49,766 nucleotides of DNA, taken from the NCBI RefSeq assembly GCF_015159745.1, contig NZ_JADDOJ010000021.1, positions 1 to 49,766 on the forward strand, in the 5' to 3' direction. Below, piece after piece: positions 1 through 9,500 of this stretch. Origin of the DNA: Ramlibacter aquaticus (GTDB lineage: Bacteria; Pseudomonadota; Gammaproteobacteria; Burkholderiales; Burkholderiaceae_C). The notes beneath the pieces are model-generated. The model was not told where the DNA came from, made no database searches, and saw only the letters and a program-made list of their open reading frames with translations. The position numbers and the translations under genes were made by a program. Numbering within the stretch: the first letter of the stretch is position 1; every line of letters starts with the position of its first letter.

Positions 1-1
1 G

Positions 2-1210
2 ATAGGAACCCCGCTCTCCCCCTCCGCCACCCGCGTCATGCTGCTCGGCAGCGGCGAGCTGGGCAAGGAGGTGCTGATCGCCCTGCAGCGGCTGGGCGTG
101 GAGACCATCGCCGTGGACCGCTACGCCCAGGCCCCCGGCCAGCAGGTGGCGCACCACGCCCACGTGATCGCGATGAGCGACCCCGACCAGCTGCGCGCGC
201 TGATCGAGCGCGAGAAACCCGACCTGGTGGTGCCCGAGATCGAGGCCATCGCCACCCCGGTGCTGGAGGCGCTGGAGGCCGAGGGCCGCGCCACCGTGAT
301 CCCCACCGCGCGCGCCGCCCGCCTGACCATGGACCGCGAGGGCATACGGCGCCTGGCGGCCGAAACGCTGGGCCTGCCCACCAGCCCCTACCGCTTCTGC
401 GATTCCATGGCCGAGCTGCAGGCCGCGATCGACGGCACCGACGGCCGGCCCGGCATCGGCTACCCCTGCATCGTCAAGCCGGTGATGAGCAGCAGCGGCA
501 AGGGCCAGAGCAAGATCGACGGCCCCGCCGACGTGCGCAAGGCCTGGGACTACGCCATGGCCGGCGGCCGCGTGGGCCCGGGCCGGGTCATCGTCGAGGG
601 CTTCATCGATTTCGACTACGAGATCACCCAGCTCACGGTGCGCGCGAACGGGCCCGGCGGCGAGGTGCAGACCCAGTTCTGCGACCCCATCGGCCACGTG
701 CAGGTGAGCGGCGACTACGTGGAGAGCTGGCAGCCCCACCCCATGAGCGCCACGGCCCTGGCGCGCTCGCGCGAGATCGCCCGGGCGGTGACCGACAACC
801 TGGGCGGGCGCGGCGTCTTTGGCGTGGAGCTCTTCGTCAAGGGCGACGATGTGTGGTTCTCCGAGGTCAGCCCCAGGCCGCACGACACCGGCATGGTGAC
901 CATGGCGACGCAGTGGCAGAGCGAATTCGAGCTGCACGCGCGGGCCATCCTGGGCCTGCCGGTGGACACCGCGCTCAAGAGCCCGGGCGCGAGCGCCGTG
1001 ATCTACGGCGGCGTGGACGCGCAGGACATCGTCTTCGAGGGCGTGGCCGAGGCGCTGGCGGTGCCGAACTCGGACATCCGCCTGTTCGGCAAGCCCGAGA
1101 GCTTCACCCGGCGCCGCATGGGCGTGGCGCTGGTGCACGACGCGGACGTGGAGGTCGCGCGGCGGCAGGCCAAGCTCGCCGCCGGCAAGGTCAGGCCGCG
1201 CGCGGCCTGA
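2..1210 (+). CDS. purT: Formate-dependent phosphoribosylglycinamide formyltransferase (5' partial)
   Basis: PurT uses ATP and formate to formylate GAR in step 3 of de novo purine synthesis, in the cytosol. The reading frame is open from base 2, and the residues before the first internal ATG (base 38), [11 protein letters not shown], match the usual PurT N-terminus. The true start therefore lies upstream of the window and the ATG at 38 is not it. The N-terminal nucleotide-binding fold carries [10 protein letters not shown]. The central ATP-grasp region has the lid-like [11 protein letters not shown] and the metal-binding [13 protein letters not shown]. The C-terminal end, [11 protein letters not shown], is also typical. 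Identification is very secure; only the 5' end is missing. Confidence 0.96.
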   Translation: MGTPLSPSATRVMLLGSGELGKEVLIALQRLGVETIAVDRYAQAPGQQVAHHAHVIAMSDPDQLRALIEREKPDLVVPEIEAIATPVLEALEAEGRATVIPTARAARLTMDREGIRRLAAETLGLPTSPYRFCDSMAELQAAIDGTDGRPGIGYPCIVKPVMSSSGKGQSKIDGPADVRKAWDYAMAGGRVGPGRVIVEGFIDFDYEITQLTVRANGPGGEVQTQFCDPIGHVQVSGDYVESWQPHPMSATALARSREIARAVTDNLGGRGVFGVELFVKGDDVWFSEVSPRPHDTGMVTMATQWQSEFELHARAILGLPVDTALKSPGASAVIYGGVDAQDIVFEGVAEALAVPNSDIRLFGKPESFTRRRMGVALVHDADVEVARRQAKLAAGKVRPRAA

Positions 1211-1225
1211 GCCGGGCGGCGGCGC

Positions 1226-2983
1226 TCAGAAGCTTTCCCAGGCGCCCTCGTCGCCGGCGGCAGCCAGCGCCAGGGCCGGCGCCGGGGATTTCGGGGCGAC
1301 GGGCGCCGCGCTGCGTGCGCGGGGCGCCACCGGCGCGGCGGCCGCTGCGGGCGGGCGCAGGCGCGAGAGGTCCGGCCGCTTCACCGCCATGGCGGGCTGC
1401 GCCGCGGCAGCGGGCGGGACGGGGGTGGCGCGGGCCGCGTGGCCCTGGCCGCGCAGCCTGAACACGCCCACCGCCTTCACCAGGTCCTGGGCCTGGCCGG
1501 ACAGGCTGTTCGCCGCCGCGGCCATCTCCTCCACCAGCGCCGCGTTCTGCTGCGTCGCCTGGTCCATCTGCGTCACGGCCTCGCCCACCTGGGCCACGCC
1601 CTGGCTCTGCTCGCGGCTGGCGCCGCTGATCTCGGCCATCAGGTGCGTCACCCGCTCCACGCTGGCCACCACCTCGGCCATGGTGGCGCCGGCGCGGTCG
1701 GCCTGCGCGGTGCCCTGCTCGACGCGCGAGACGCTGTCGCTGATCAGGGTCTTGATCTCCTTGGCGGCATCGGCGCTGCGCTGCGCCAGGCTGCGCACCT
1801 CGCTGGCCACCACCGCGAAGCCGCGGCCCTGCTCGCCGGCGCGGGCCGCCTCCACCGCGGCGTTGAGCGCCAGGATGTTGGTCTGGAAGGCGATGCCGTC
1901 GATCACGTTGATGATGTCGGCGATGCGGCGCGAGGCTTCCGAGATGCCGCGCACGGTGCCCACCACCTCGCCCACCACCTCGCCGCCGCGGGCCGCGACG
2001 CCCGAGGCTTCCACGGCCAGGGCGTTGGCCTTCTGCGCGTTGTCGGCGTTCTGGCGCACGGTGGAGCCCAGCTGCTCCATGGAGGCCGAGGTCTCCTGGA
2101 TGGCGCTGGCCTGCTTCTCGGTGCGGGCCGACAGGTCCTGGTTGCCCTGCGCGATCTGCGCGCTGGCGGTGGCGACGCCGTCGCTGCCCTCGCGCACGCT
2201 GCCCACCACCTTCTCCAGCGCATCGCGCATGCCGGCCAGGGCCGCCATCAGCACGGAGATCTCGTCGCGCCCGCGCACCTGCACCTCGTGGGTCAGGTCG
2301 CCCGCGGCCACGGCATTGGCCGCCGCCACGGCCTGGGCCAGCGCGCGGCTGATCGCACGCAGCAGCAGGAAGCCGGCGACCGACACCGCCAGCACGCCGG
2401 CGACCACGCCGAACAGCGCCAGCGACCGCACCATGGCGTAGCGCTTCTGGCTGTCGTCGTAGGCCTCCTTGGCCACGTCCATCTGCAGCTGCGCCAGCGC
2501 CTGGATGTCGTCGCGCAGCTTGGGGTACAGCGCCAGGTCCTTGTCCTGCACCAGCGCGCGCAGGGTCTTGACGTCGTCGGTCTTCATCGCGGCCAGGGCC
2601 GGGCGCAGGAACTGCTCGTTCCAGGCGGCCCGGTGCTGCTCGAAGCCCTTGGCCAGCTCGGTCTCGCGCGGGGTCAGGTAGGTCGACTTGTAGTCGGCCC
2701 AGGTCTTGTCCATCTCCTTTTCGGAGGCCTCGATGGTCTTCAGGCTCTCGGCCGTGCGCTCGGGCAGCACCGAGGGCAGCACGGCCAGGTAGCGGTTGCG
2801 CAGCGACAGGCGCTGCACGGTGAGCAGCTGCCCCAGGGGCACGGTGCGGTCCTCGTACACGGTGCGCAGGCTCTCGTTGCTGGCCGACAGGTTGCTCACG
2901 CCGATCCAGCCGCCGATCATGAGCGCCACCGCCATGAAGGCCGTCAGCAAGGCAAGTCGGGTCGATATCTTCAGTTGGTTCAT
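1226..2983 (-). CDS. Methyl-accepting chemotaxis protein
   Basis: A 585-residue membrane chemoreceptor that would signal through CheW and CheA. In order: a membrane segment at about 9-31, a periplasmic four-helix-bundle sensor (about 32-185), a second membrane segment (about 187-210), a HAMP domain, and a cytoplasmic signalling coiled coil whose hairpin tip contains [21 protein letters not shown] Pro/Ala-rich linker ends in AWESF, an xWxxF pentapeptide like the NWETF tail that docks CheR/CheB. The ATG at 2983 was chosen over an upstream one because AAGGAAG lies just before it and the membrane segment follows at once. No che genes are nearby, so it is an orphan receptor; the ligand cannot be told. 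A sigma-28 promoter lies upstream. Confidence 0.93.
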   Translation of the reverse strand: MNQLKISTRLALLTAFMAVALMIGGWIGVSNLSASNESLRTVYEDRTVPLGQLLTVQRLSLRNRYLAVLPSVLPERTAESLKTIEASEKEMDKTWADYKSTYLTPRETELAKGFEQHRAAWNEQFLRPALAAMKTDDVKTLRALVQDKDLALYPKLRDDIQALAQLQMDVAKEAYDDSQKRYAMVRSLALFGVVAGVLAVSVAGFLLLRAISRALAQAVAAANAVAAGDLTHEVQVRGRDEISVLMAALAGMRDALEKVVGSVREGSDGVATASAQIAQGNQDLSARTEKQASAIQETSASMEQLGSTVRQNADNAQKANALAVEASGVAARGGEVVGEVVGTVRGISEASRRIADIINVIDGIAFQTNILALNAAVEAARAGEQGRGFAVVASEVRSLAQRSADAAKEIKTLISDSVSRVEQGTAQADRAGATMAEVVASVERVTHLMAEISGASREQSQGVAQVGEAVTQMDQATQQNAALVEEMAAAANSLSGQAQDLVKAVGVFRLRGQGHAARATPVPPAAAAQPAMAVKRPDLSRLRPPAAAAAPVAPRARSAAPVAPKSPAPALALAAAGDEGAWESF

Positions 2984-3141
2984 GGGTTGTTCTTCCTTCG
3001 GGCTGGCCCCCGCGGGGCAGCCCCGCGTCGCGCCATGGCGATCGGCCACCCGGGACTGCGGCGGCCTGGTGGCGCGCACGGGCGTGCGGCGCCGGGTGAA
3101 CGGGCGCCCCGGGCCCGCGGGCCGGGGCCGCCTTCCTCACT

Positions 3142-3168
3142 TCATCGGCAGTTTGGCGCTGCGCTTGA
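3142..3168 (-). promoter_or_regulatory. Sigma-28 (FliA) flagellar promoter for the chemoreceptor
   Basis: On the minus strand the sequence reads TCAAGCGC, 11 bases, then GCCGATGA. The enterobacterial FliA consensus is TAAAGTTT-N11-GCCGATAA, so the -10 matches at 7 of 8 positions and the spacing is exact. It lies about 160 bases upstream of the receptor start and points at it. The regulon assignment is inference from this match. Confidence 0.75.
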
Positions 3169-3234
3169 GCCCGGCATGGGCGGAAAAGAAGGCCGATGAC
3201 GGGCTTTTCCCGACGCCAGCGCGGGCCGGCCCCC

Positions 3235-4119
3235 TCAGGCCCGCGACTGGCGCGCCCGCAGGGCCAGGGCCACCCCGCCCAGGGTGAGCGCCAGCGCGGC
3301 AGCCTCGCGCAGGCCCAGCGGCTCGCCCAGGCTGATCGCGGCGGCGACCACGCCGATGACTGGCGTGAGCAGGGTGCCGATGGCGGCGGCCGTGGGCGAC
3401 AGCCGGGCCAGGGCCGCGAACCAGGCCAGGTAGCACAGGCCCATGGGCACCAGGGTCATGTAGGCCATCACCGCCGCGCCGCGCCAGCTCAGCGCGGCCA
3501 GCTGCGGGTGCTCCAGCGCCAGGCCCAGCACCAGCATGGGCGCGCAGCCGACCACCAGCTGCCAGGCCAGCCCCACCAGCGGCGGCAGCGGGGCCGGGCG
3601 CAGCACCGTGGTGCCCAGCGCGAAGAGCAGCGCGGCCGCCAGGGCGAAGGCCACGCCCAGGCCCTGGCCCGGCTGCAGGGCGGCGCTGCTGCCCAGGAAC
3701 AGCAGGCCCACGCCGGCGAAGCACAGCGCCAGCCCCGCCAGGCTGGCCGGGCCCGGCCGCTGGCCGCGCAGCGGCCAGGCCAGCAGCGTGGCCCAGGCCG
3801 GCATGGTGTAGACCAGCAGCGCCGCCTGGTTCACCGCCAGCCAGCGCATGGCCAGGGTGCCCAGGCCCATCCAGGCGAAGATGTTGAAGGCGCCGCCCCA
3901 GGCGAGCTGCGGCCAGGCGCTGCGCGGCACCGCCAGGCGCTCGCCGCGGGCGGTGGCGATGGCCGCGAGCAGCAGCGCGGCGCACAGCCCCGAGGTGCCG
4001 CGCGCGAACAGCGGCGGCCACTCGCGCAGCAGCACCTTCATGGCCGGCCAGTTCAGGCCCCAGCCCAGCGAGGTGACGGCCAGGAAGGCGAGGCCGGCCA
4101 GGCGCGCGTCGCGCTTCAG
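3235..4119 (-). CDS. EamA/DMT-family transporter
   Basis: An inner-membrane protein of about 294 residues with ten predicted hydrophobic segments in two EamA repeats (drug/metabolite transporter superfamily). The first repeat opens with GWGLNWPAMKVLL and the second ends with LTPVIGVVAAAISLGEPLG, the usual family signature. The substrate cannot be inferred. The first in-frame ATG lies after the first membrane helix, so translation must begin earlier. The best candidate is a CTG at 4119 that overlaps the TGA of the preceding gene (CTGA), implying translational coupling. The start is therefore uncertain although the gene is not. Confidence 0.85.
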   Translation of the reverse strand: MKRDARLAGLAFLAVTSLGWGLNWPAMKVLLREWPPLFARGTSGLCAALLLAAIATARGERLAVPRSAWPQLAWGGAFNIFAWMGLGTLAMRWLAVNQAALLVYTMPAWATLLAWPLRGQRPGPASLAGLALCFAGVGLLFLGSSAALQPGQGLGVAFALAAALLFALGTTVLRPAPLPPLVGLAWQLVVGCAPMLVLGLALEHPQLAALSWRGAAVMAYMTLVPMGLCYLAWFAALARLSPTAAAIGTLLTPVIGVVAAAISLGEPLGLREAAALALTLGGVALALRARQSRA

Positions 4120-4430
4120 GCGGCGTCCTCCGGGGCCTGCCAGCCCAGCAGCTCCGCCAGGCGGGTCACCACCCAGATCGGCTCGCCCGGCATCAGCCCG
4201 GCGTCCGTGCCGCCCAGCGCGCCCAGCAGCCCGGCCAGCACCTCGCGCGTGCCGCCGCCGGACTTGAACTGCGCCGTCGCCGCCTGCTCCACCAGCGCCT
4301 GGGCCAGGTCCTCGCACAGCTCGTAGCGCGCGCGCACCGCGTGAATCGGCTCGCGCAGCCGCAGGCCGGAGGGCGTGCTGTACAGCGCGAGAAAGGAAGG
4401 GGGCACCAGGATCTGGTTGCTGTCGTCCAT
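4116..4430 (-). CDS. Small conserved hypothetical protein
   Basis: A 104-residue soluble acidic protein beginning MDDSNQILVPPSFLALY, with a helical centre (RYELCEDLAQALVEQA) and a C-terminal VVTRLAELLGW. It resembles small Burkholderiales proteins that databases sometimes call 'ATPase with chaperone activity', though I see no ATP-binding motif, so that name should not be taken as a function. Its stop overlaps the probable start of the EamA transporter, so the two are probably co-translated. TATGCT stands 8 bases before the ATG and no Shine-Dalgarno is visible, suggesting a leaderless or very short leader. Confidence 0.75.
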   Translation of the reverse strand: MDDSNQILVPPSFLALYSTPSGLRLREPIHAVRARYELCEDLAQALVEQAATAQFKSGGGTREVLAGLLGALGGTDAGLMPGEPIWVVTRLAELLGWQAPEDAA

Positions 4431-4589
4431 CGGCAGCGAGCATACCCGGGGGCGCCAGCCGCCCCCCGCTGCTGGCCCGCGATCGGCGCAGCGCGCTGTA
4501 GGCCGGGGACTACCGGGGCCTGCGGCGGCGTCTGCTCCTGGCCCAGCCGTTTCGCGGCTCTGATGGGCTCACATCCACGAGAGGTCCCC

Positions 4590-5948
4590 ATGCACCGTTT
4601 CATCCAGTTCGCCATCGCCCCGCTCGTGGCCGCCAGCCTGGCGGCGTGCGGCGGCGGGGGTGGCGCCCTAACCGCCACGGCATCCACGGCCTCGGCCGCA
4701 GCGGACAGCGGCCTGCTGTCGGACGCGTCGGCCGCCACGGCCCGGCTGGCGCCCGGCAGCGCGGCGGGCGGCACGGTCGCGGTGGCGGCCGGCACCCCGG
4801 CCGCCGCACCGTCCAGCCCGGCCAGCGCCGCCGTGCCCGGGCAGCCCGGGCTGCAGGCCCTGGCGCTGCCGCCCTATGCGGCGCCCGGGCTGCAGGCGGG
4901 CGCGTCCGTGGCCCTGGGCGCGCTGGACAACGGCGGCTTCGCGCTGGCCTGGCTGCTGCCCTCGACCGGCACGCCGGCCTCGCTGCGGGTGCAGGCCTTC
5001 GACCCGAGGGGCCAGGCCACCGGGGCCCCGCTCACCCTGCCGCTGGACCGGCCGCTGGCCGGCGCTGCGCTGGGCGTGCTGGGCGATGGCTCGGTGGTGG
5101 CGGCCTTCACGCAGGTGCAGGACGACACGGCGGCGGCGACCGAGACGCGCAGCCTGCTGCTCACCCGCTGGGACCGCAACGGCAGCCCGGTGGTGGCCGG
5201 CCAGCCGGTGCGCCAGGTCACGGCCAGCCTGATGGCCAGCGCCGGGCCCAGCGGCGAAGCGCGCGTGATCCCCACGCGCGACGGCGGCTTCGCCCTGGCC
5301 TGGCAGGAATCGGCGGTGGTGCCGGGCAGCACGCCTTTGCTCACGGCGCAGCTGCAGCGCTTCGACGCCGCCGGCGCCGCGCTGGGCGCCGCGCAGCTGC
5401 TGGACGACAGGCTCTCTCCCGCGCGGCAGCCGGACCTCTCGCGCATCGCCGCGCTGCCCGGCGGCGGCGTGCTGGTCCCGCGCCTGTTCAGTGCGCTGGA
5501 CCCCTCCCCCGTGCTGGAGCTGGACTGGCGGCCGGTGGGCAGCGCGGGCCGCAGCGCCGCGGTCCCGGCGAACGCGCAGGCGGCCAGCGCGGGCGGGCTG
5601 CCCGTGGGCACGCAGCTGCAGCCGCTGGAGGGCGGCGGCTACATCGCCCTGCGGCCGGACGGGCTGCAGCGCTTCGGCAACGACGGACTGGCGCTGGGGC
5701 CGCTGTCGCCGCTGGCCCAGGGCGGCGCGCTGGTCGCGCTGCGGGGCGGCGGCTTCGTGGTGATCGGCTGGGACGGCAGCGCCCAGGCCTTCGATGCCCA
5801 GGCCCAGCCGGTGGGAGCGCGCCTCGCGCTGGCCCTGCCGCAGGCCCCCCAGCCGCCGCTGTCCAGCGCGCTCGCCAGCGGCGGCGTGGCCCAGGCGATG
5901 CCCGGCGATGCGCAGTTCAGCCTGGACCTGCTGCTGCCCACGCGCTGA
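4590..5948 (+). CDS. Repeat-containing lipoprotein
   Basis: A 452-residue exported lipoprotein of unknown function. The signal peptide ends in the lipobox L17-A-A-C20, followed by a glycine stretch and an Ala/Ser/Thr-rich linker to about residue 90. The rest contains at least six short repeats of the pattern G-G-[FVY]-x-[LIV]-x-[WFL], for example NGGFALAW, DGGFALAW, GGGYIALR and GGGFVVIGW, each followed by a basic or polar turn. This pattern suggests beta-propeller blades. The ATG at 4590 was chosen because GAGAGG precedes it and it gives a complete lipoprotein signal; longer upstream frames are unlikely. Confidence 0.85.
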   Translation: MHRFIQFAIAPLVAASLAACGGGGGALTATASTASAAADSGLLSDASAATARLAPGSAAGGTVAVAAGTPAAAPSSPASAAVPGQPGLQALALPPYAAPGLQAGASVALGALDNGGFALAWLLPSTGTPASLRVQAFDPRGQATGAPLTLPLDRPLAGAALGVLGDGSVVAAFTQVQDDTAAATETRSLLLTRWDRNGSPVVAGQPVRQVTASLMASAGPSGEARVIPTRDGGFALAWQESAVVPGSTPLLTAQLQRFDAAGAALGAAQLLDDRLSPARQPDLSRIAALPGGGVLVPRLFSALDPSPVLELDWRPVGSAGRSAAVPANAQAASAGGLPVGTQLQPLEGGGYIALRPDGLQRFGNDGLALGPLSPLAQGGALVALRGGGFVVIGWDGSAQAFDAQAQPVGARLALALPQAPQPPLSSALASGGVAQAMPGDAQFSLDLLLPTR

Positions 5949-5978
5949 GGCGGGCCGGCAGCGCGTGCGCCCTCCCGC

Positions 5979-6464
5979 TCAGGCCAGCGGGATGGGCAGC
6001 TTGCTGGAGTGCTTGACCTCTTCCATCACCGCGTAGGTGCGCGTCTCGCGCACGCCGGGCAGCTGCCACAGCACGGTGCCGGCGAAGCGCCGGTAGGCGT
6101 CCATGTCGGCGCAGCGGGTCTTGAGCAGGTAGTCGAAGCCGCCGGCCACCATGTGGCACTCCAGGATCTCAGGGTGCACCTGCACCGCGGCGCGGAACTC
6201 GTCGAACACGTTGGGCGTGGTGCGGTCCAGCAGCACCTCCACGAACACCAGCAGGCCCGCGCCCAGCAGGCGCGGGTTCAGCCGCGCCTCGTAGCCCTGG
6301 ATGTAGCCCTCGCGCGTGAGCCGCTGCACCCGCGCCAGCACCGCCGTCGGCGAGAGCGAGACGGCCTCGGCCAGCTTGAGGTTGGAGATGCGGCCGTCGT
6401 CCTGCAGCTGGTGCAGGATGCGGCGGTCGGTGCGGTCCAGTTCGCCAGCCTGGGGGTCTGCCAT
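5979..6464 (-). CDS. Lrp/AsnC-family transcriptional regulator
   Basis: A 161-residue Lrp-type regulator. It has an N-terminal winged-helix DNA-binding domain (LDRTDRRILHQLQDDGRISN, then SLSPTAVLARVQRL as the recognition helix) and a C-terminal RAM ligand-binding domain ending in TRTYAVMEEVKHSSKLPIPL. It is divergent from putA across a short AT-rich gap. In many alpha- and betaproteobacteria such a neighbour (PutR) senses proline and activates putA. That role is inferred from position and is supported by the absence of a DNA-binding domain in this PutA. Confidence 0.92.
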   Translation of the reverse strand: MADPQAGELDRTDRRILHQLQDDGRISNLKLAEAVSLSPTAVLARVQRLTREGYIQGYEARLNPRLLGAGLLVFVEVLLDRTTPNVFDEFRAAVQVHPEILECHMVAGGFDYLLKTRCADMDAYRRFAGTVLWQLPGVRETRTYAVMEEVKHSSKLPIPLA

Positions 6465-6477
6465 GGTGAAAAACTCG

Positions 6478-6506
6478 TTGATGTCTTCTAAAAACCGAAC
6501 AATATC
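6478..6506 (+). promoter_or_regulatory. putA promoter and probable Lrp operator region
   Basis: The gap between the regulator and putA is much richer in A and T than its surroundings. TTGATG at 6478-6483 and CAATAT at 6500-6505, 16 bases apart, make a plausible -35/-10 pair reading toward putA. The A/T tracts around it fit Lrp-type binding. No exact operator can be defined from one sequence. Confidence 0.45.
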
Positions 6507-6560
6507 CTAAGCGGAATCGGGACCATGGTGGAAGTTTCATCGAACCGTCAGGAGCCCGCC

Positions 6561-9500
6561 ATGCCCGCCACCCTCAGCACCGACACCGCCCTGGACCCCG
6601 GCGCGCGCAGGGCGTCCGGCGAGGCGGCGCGACCCGTCCCGGCCGGGCCGGCCGCTGCCGGGCCGGCCCCCGTCGCGGCCCCGGGCGCCCGCCCTGCCGC
6701 GCGTGCGCGCTTCTTCGAGCCCTCCCCGGCGGCCGCCACGCCCTTGCGCCGCGCCGTCACCGCCGCCACCCGCATCCCCGAACCCGAGGCCGTGCAAGCC
6801 CTGCTGCCACACGCGCGCCTGGGCCCGCTGCACGCGGGCGTGCAGGCCCTGGCCCGGCGCCTGGCCGGCACGCTGCGCGAGCGTGGCTCCGCGGCCGGCC
6901 GCGCGGGCCTGGTGCAGGACCTGCTGCAGGAATACGCGCTCTCCTCGCAGGAGGGCGTGGCCCTGATGTGCCTGGCCGAAGCGCTGCTGCGCATCCCCGA
7001 CAGCGCCACCCGCGACGCGCTGATCCGCGACAAGATCGCGCGCGGCCAGTGGCACACGCACCTGGGCCGCAGCCCCTCGCTCTTCGTCAACGCCGCGACC
7101 TGGGGCCTGCTGGTCACGGGCCGCCTGGCCGCCACCCACAGCGAGGACGGGCTCTCGGCCGCCGTGGGCCGGCTGGTCGCGCGCGGCGGCGAGCCGCTGG
7201 TGCGCAAGGGCGTGGACCTGGCCCTGCGCATGATGGGCGAGCAGTTCGTCACCGGCGAGACCATCGCCCAGGCCCTGCGCAACGCGGCCCCGCGCGAGGC
7301 CCAGGGCTTCCGCTACTCCTTCGACATGCTGGGCGAGGCCGCGCTGACGCAGGCCGATGCGCAGCGCTACCTGCGCGACTACGAACAGGCCATCGACGCC
7401 ATAGGCCGCGCCAGCGCAGGCCGGGGCTTCCTCGACGGCAACGGCATCTCGGTCAAGCTCTCGGCCCTGCACCCGCGCTACAGCCGCGCGCAGGCCGACC
7501 GGGTGATGAACGAACTGCTGCCGGTGCTGCTGGGGCTGTGCGAGCAGGCCCGCCGCCACGGCATCGGCCTGAACATCGACGCCGAGGAGGCCGACCGCCT
7601 CGAGCTCTCGCTGGACCTGCTGGAGGCGCTGTGCCAGGCGCCGACGCTGGCCGGCTGGGACGGCCTGGGCTTCGTGGTGCAGGCCTACCAGAAGCGCTGC
7701 CCGGCCGTGATCGACGTGCTGGTGGACCTGGCCCGCCGCTCGGGCCGGCGGCTGATGGTGCGCCTGGTCAAGGGCGCCTACTGGGACAGCGAGATCAAGC
7801 GCGCGCAGGTGGACGGCCAGGACGACTACCCCGTCTACACCCGCAAGGCGCACACCGACGCCGCCTACATCGCCTGTGCGCGCCGGCTGCTGGCCGCGCC
7901 GCGCGAGATCTTCCCGCAGTTCGCGACGCACAACGCGCACACCGTGGCCGCGATCCACGCGCTGGCCGACCCGGCCGCGTGGGTGCCCGGGCAGTACGAG
8001 TTCCAGTGCCTGCACGGCATGGGCGAGCCGCTGTACGAGCAGGTGGTGGCCGACCCGGCCCAGGGCGGGCTGGGCCGGCCCTGCCGCATCTACGCGCCGG
8101 TGGGCACGCACGAGACCCTGCTGGCCTACCTGGTGCGGCGCCTGCTGGAGAACGGCGCCAACACCTCCTTCGTGCACCGCATCGCCGACGACACGCTGCC
8201 CCTGGACGAGCTGGTGCGCGACCCGGTGGAGCAGATCGATGCCTGGGCCGCGGCCGAGGGCCGGGCCGGGCTGCCGCACCCGGCGATCCCGCTGCCGCGT
8301 GCGCTCTACGGCGCGGGCCGCGCCAATTCGCGCGGGCTGGACCTGGCCAGCGAGGCCACGCTGCAGGCGCTGGCCTCGGACTTTGGCGACGCCGCCTGCG
8401 CGCCGCCGGTGCAGGCCCCGCCGCTGCTGGCGGCCGCGCCGCGGGGCACTGGGGCGGATAGCGCCGCACAGGTGGAGGCGGCCCCCACCGCGATGCGCGC
8501 TGTCACCAACCCGGCCGACCGACGCGACACCGTGGGCTTCACCCGCGACGCCACGCCCGCGGAAGTTCACGCCGCGCTGGACGCGGCCTGCGCCGCCGCG
8601 GCCGCCTGGGCCGCCACCGCGCCCGCGGCGCGCGCCCAATGCCTGGAGCGCGCCGCCGATGCGCTGGAAGCCGCCATGCCGCGCCTCATGCAGCTGCTGA
8701 TGCGCGAGGCCGGCAAGACGGCGGCCAACGCGGTGGCCGAGGTGCGCGAGGCGGTGGACTTCCTGCGCTACGACGCGCGGCAGCTGCGCACGCACTTCGA
8801 CAACGCGACGCACGTCCCGCTCGGGGCCGTGGCCTGCATCAGCCCCTGGAACTTCCCGCTCGCGATCTTCACCGGCCAGGTGGCGGCCGCGCTGGCGGCC
8901 GGCAACGTGGTGCTGGCCAAGCCCGCCGAGCAGACGCCGCTGGTGGCGGCCGAAGCGGTGCGCCTGCTGTGGGCCGCGGGCGTGCCGCAGGCCGCGCTGC
9001 AGCTGCTGCCGGGCGACGGCGCCGTGGTGGGGGCGGCGCTGGTGGCCGACCCGCGGGTGCAGGGCGTGCTCTTCACCGGCTCGACCGAGGTCGCGCGGCT
9101 GCTGCAGCGCGCGCTGGCCGGCCGTTGCACGCCGGCCGGCCGCGCGGTGCCGCTGATCGCCGAGACGGGCGGCCAGAACGCCATGCTGGTGGACTCCTCC
9201 GCGCTGGCCGAGCAGGTGGTGGGCGACGTGCTGGCCTCGGCCTTCGACAGCGCCGGCCAGCGCTGCTCCGCGCTGCGCGTGCTGTGCGTGCAGGAGGAGG
9301 CCGCCGACAGGCTGCTGGCCATGCTCCGCGGCGCGATGGCCGAGCTGCGCGTGGGCGACCCGGCGCTGCTGGCCACCGACGTGGGCCCGGTGATCGACGA
9401 GGACGCGCGTGCAGGCATCGAAGCCCACCTGGCGGCGATGCGGGCCCGCGGCCGCTGCGTGCACGCCGTGCCCGGTCACGCGCCGCAGCCGCTGGCGGGC

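Noticed and set aside
1191..3140. A 649-residue minus-strand frame overlapping the chemoreceptor
   Set aside because: Same-strand shadow with Arg/Gly/Ala-rich composition; the chemoreceptor frame has all its domains.
3192..3199. A plus-strand sigma-28 -10 (GCCGATGA) mirroring the minus-strand one
   Set aside because: No TCAAG or TAAAG element lies 11 bases upstream, and no plus-strand gene follows.
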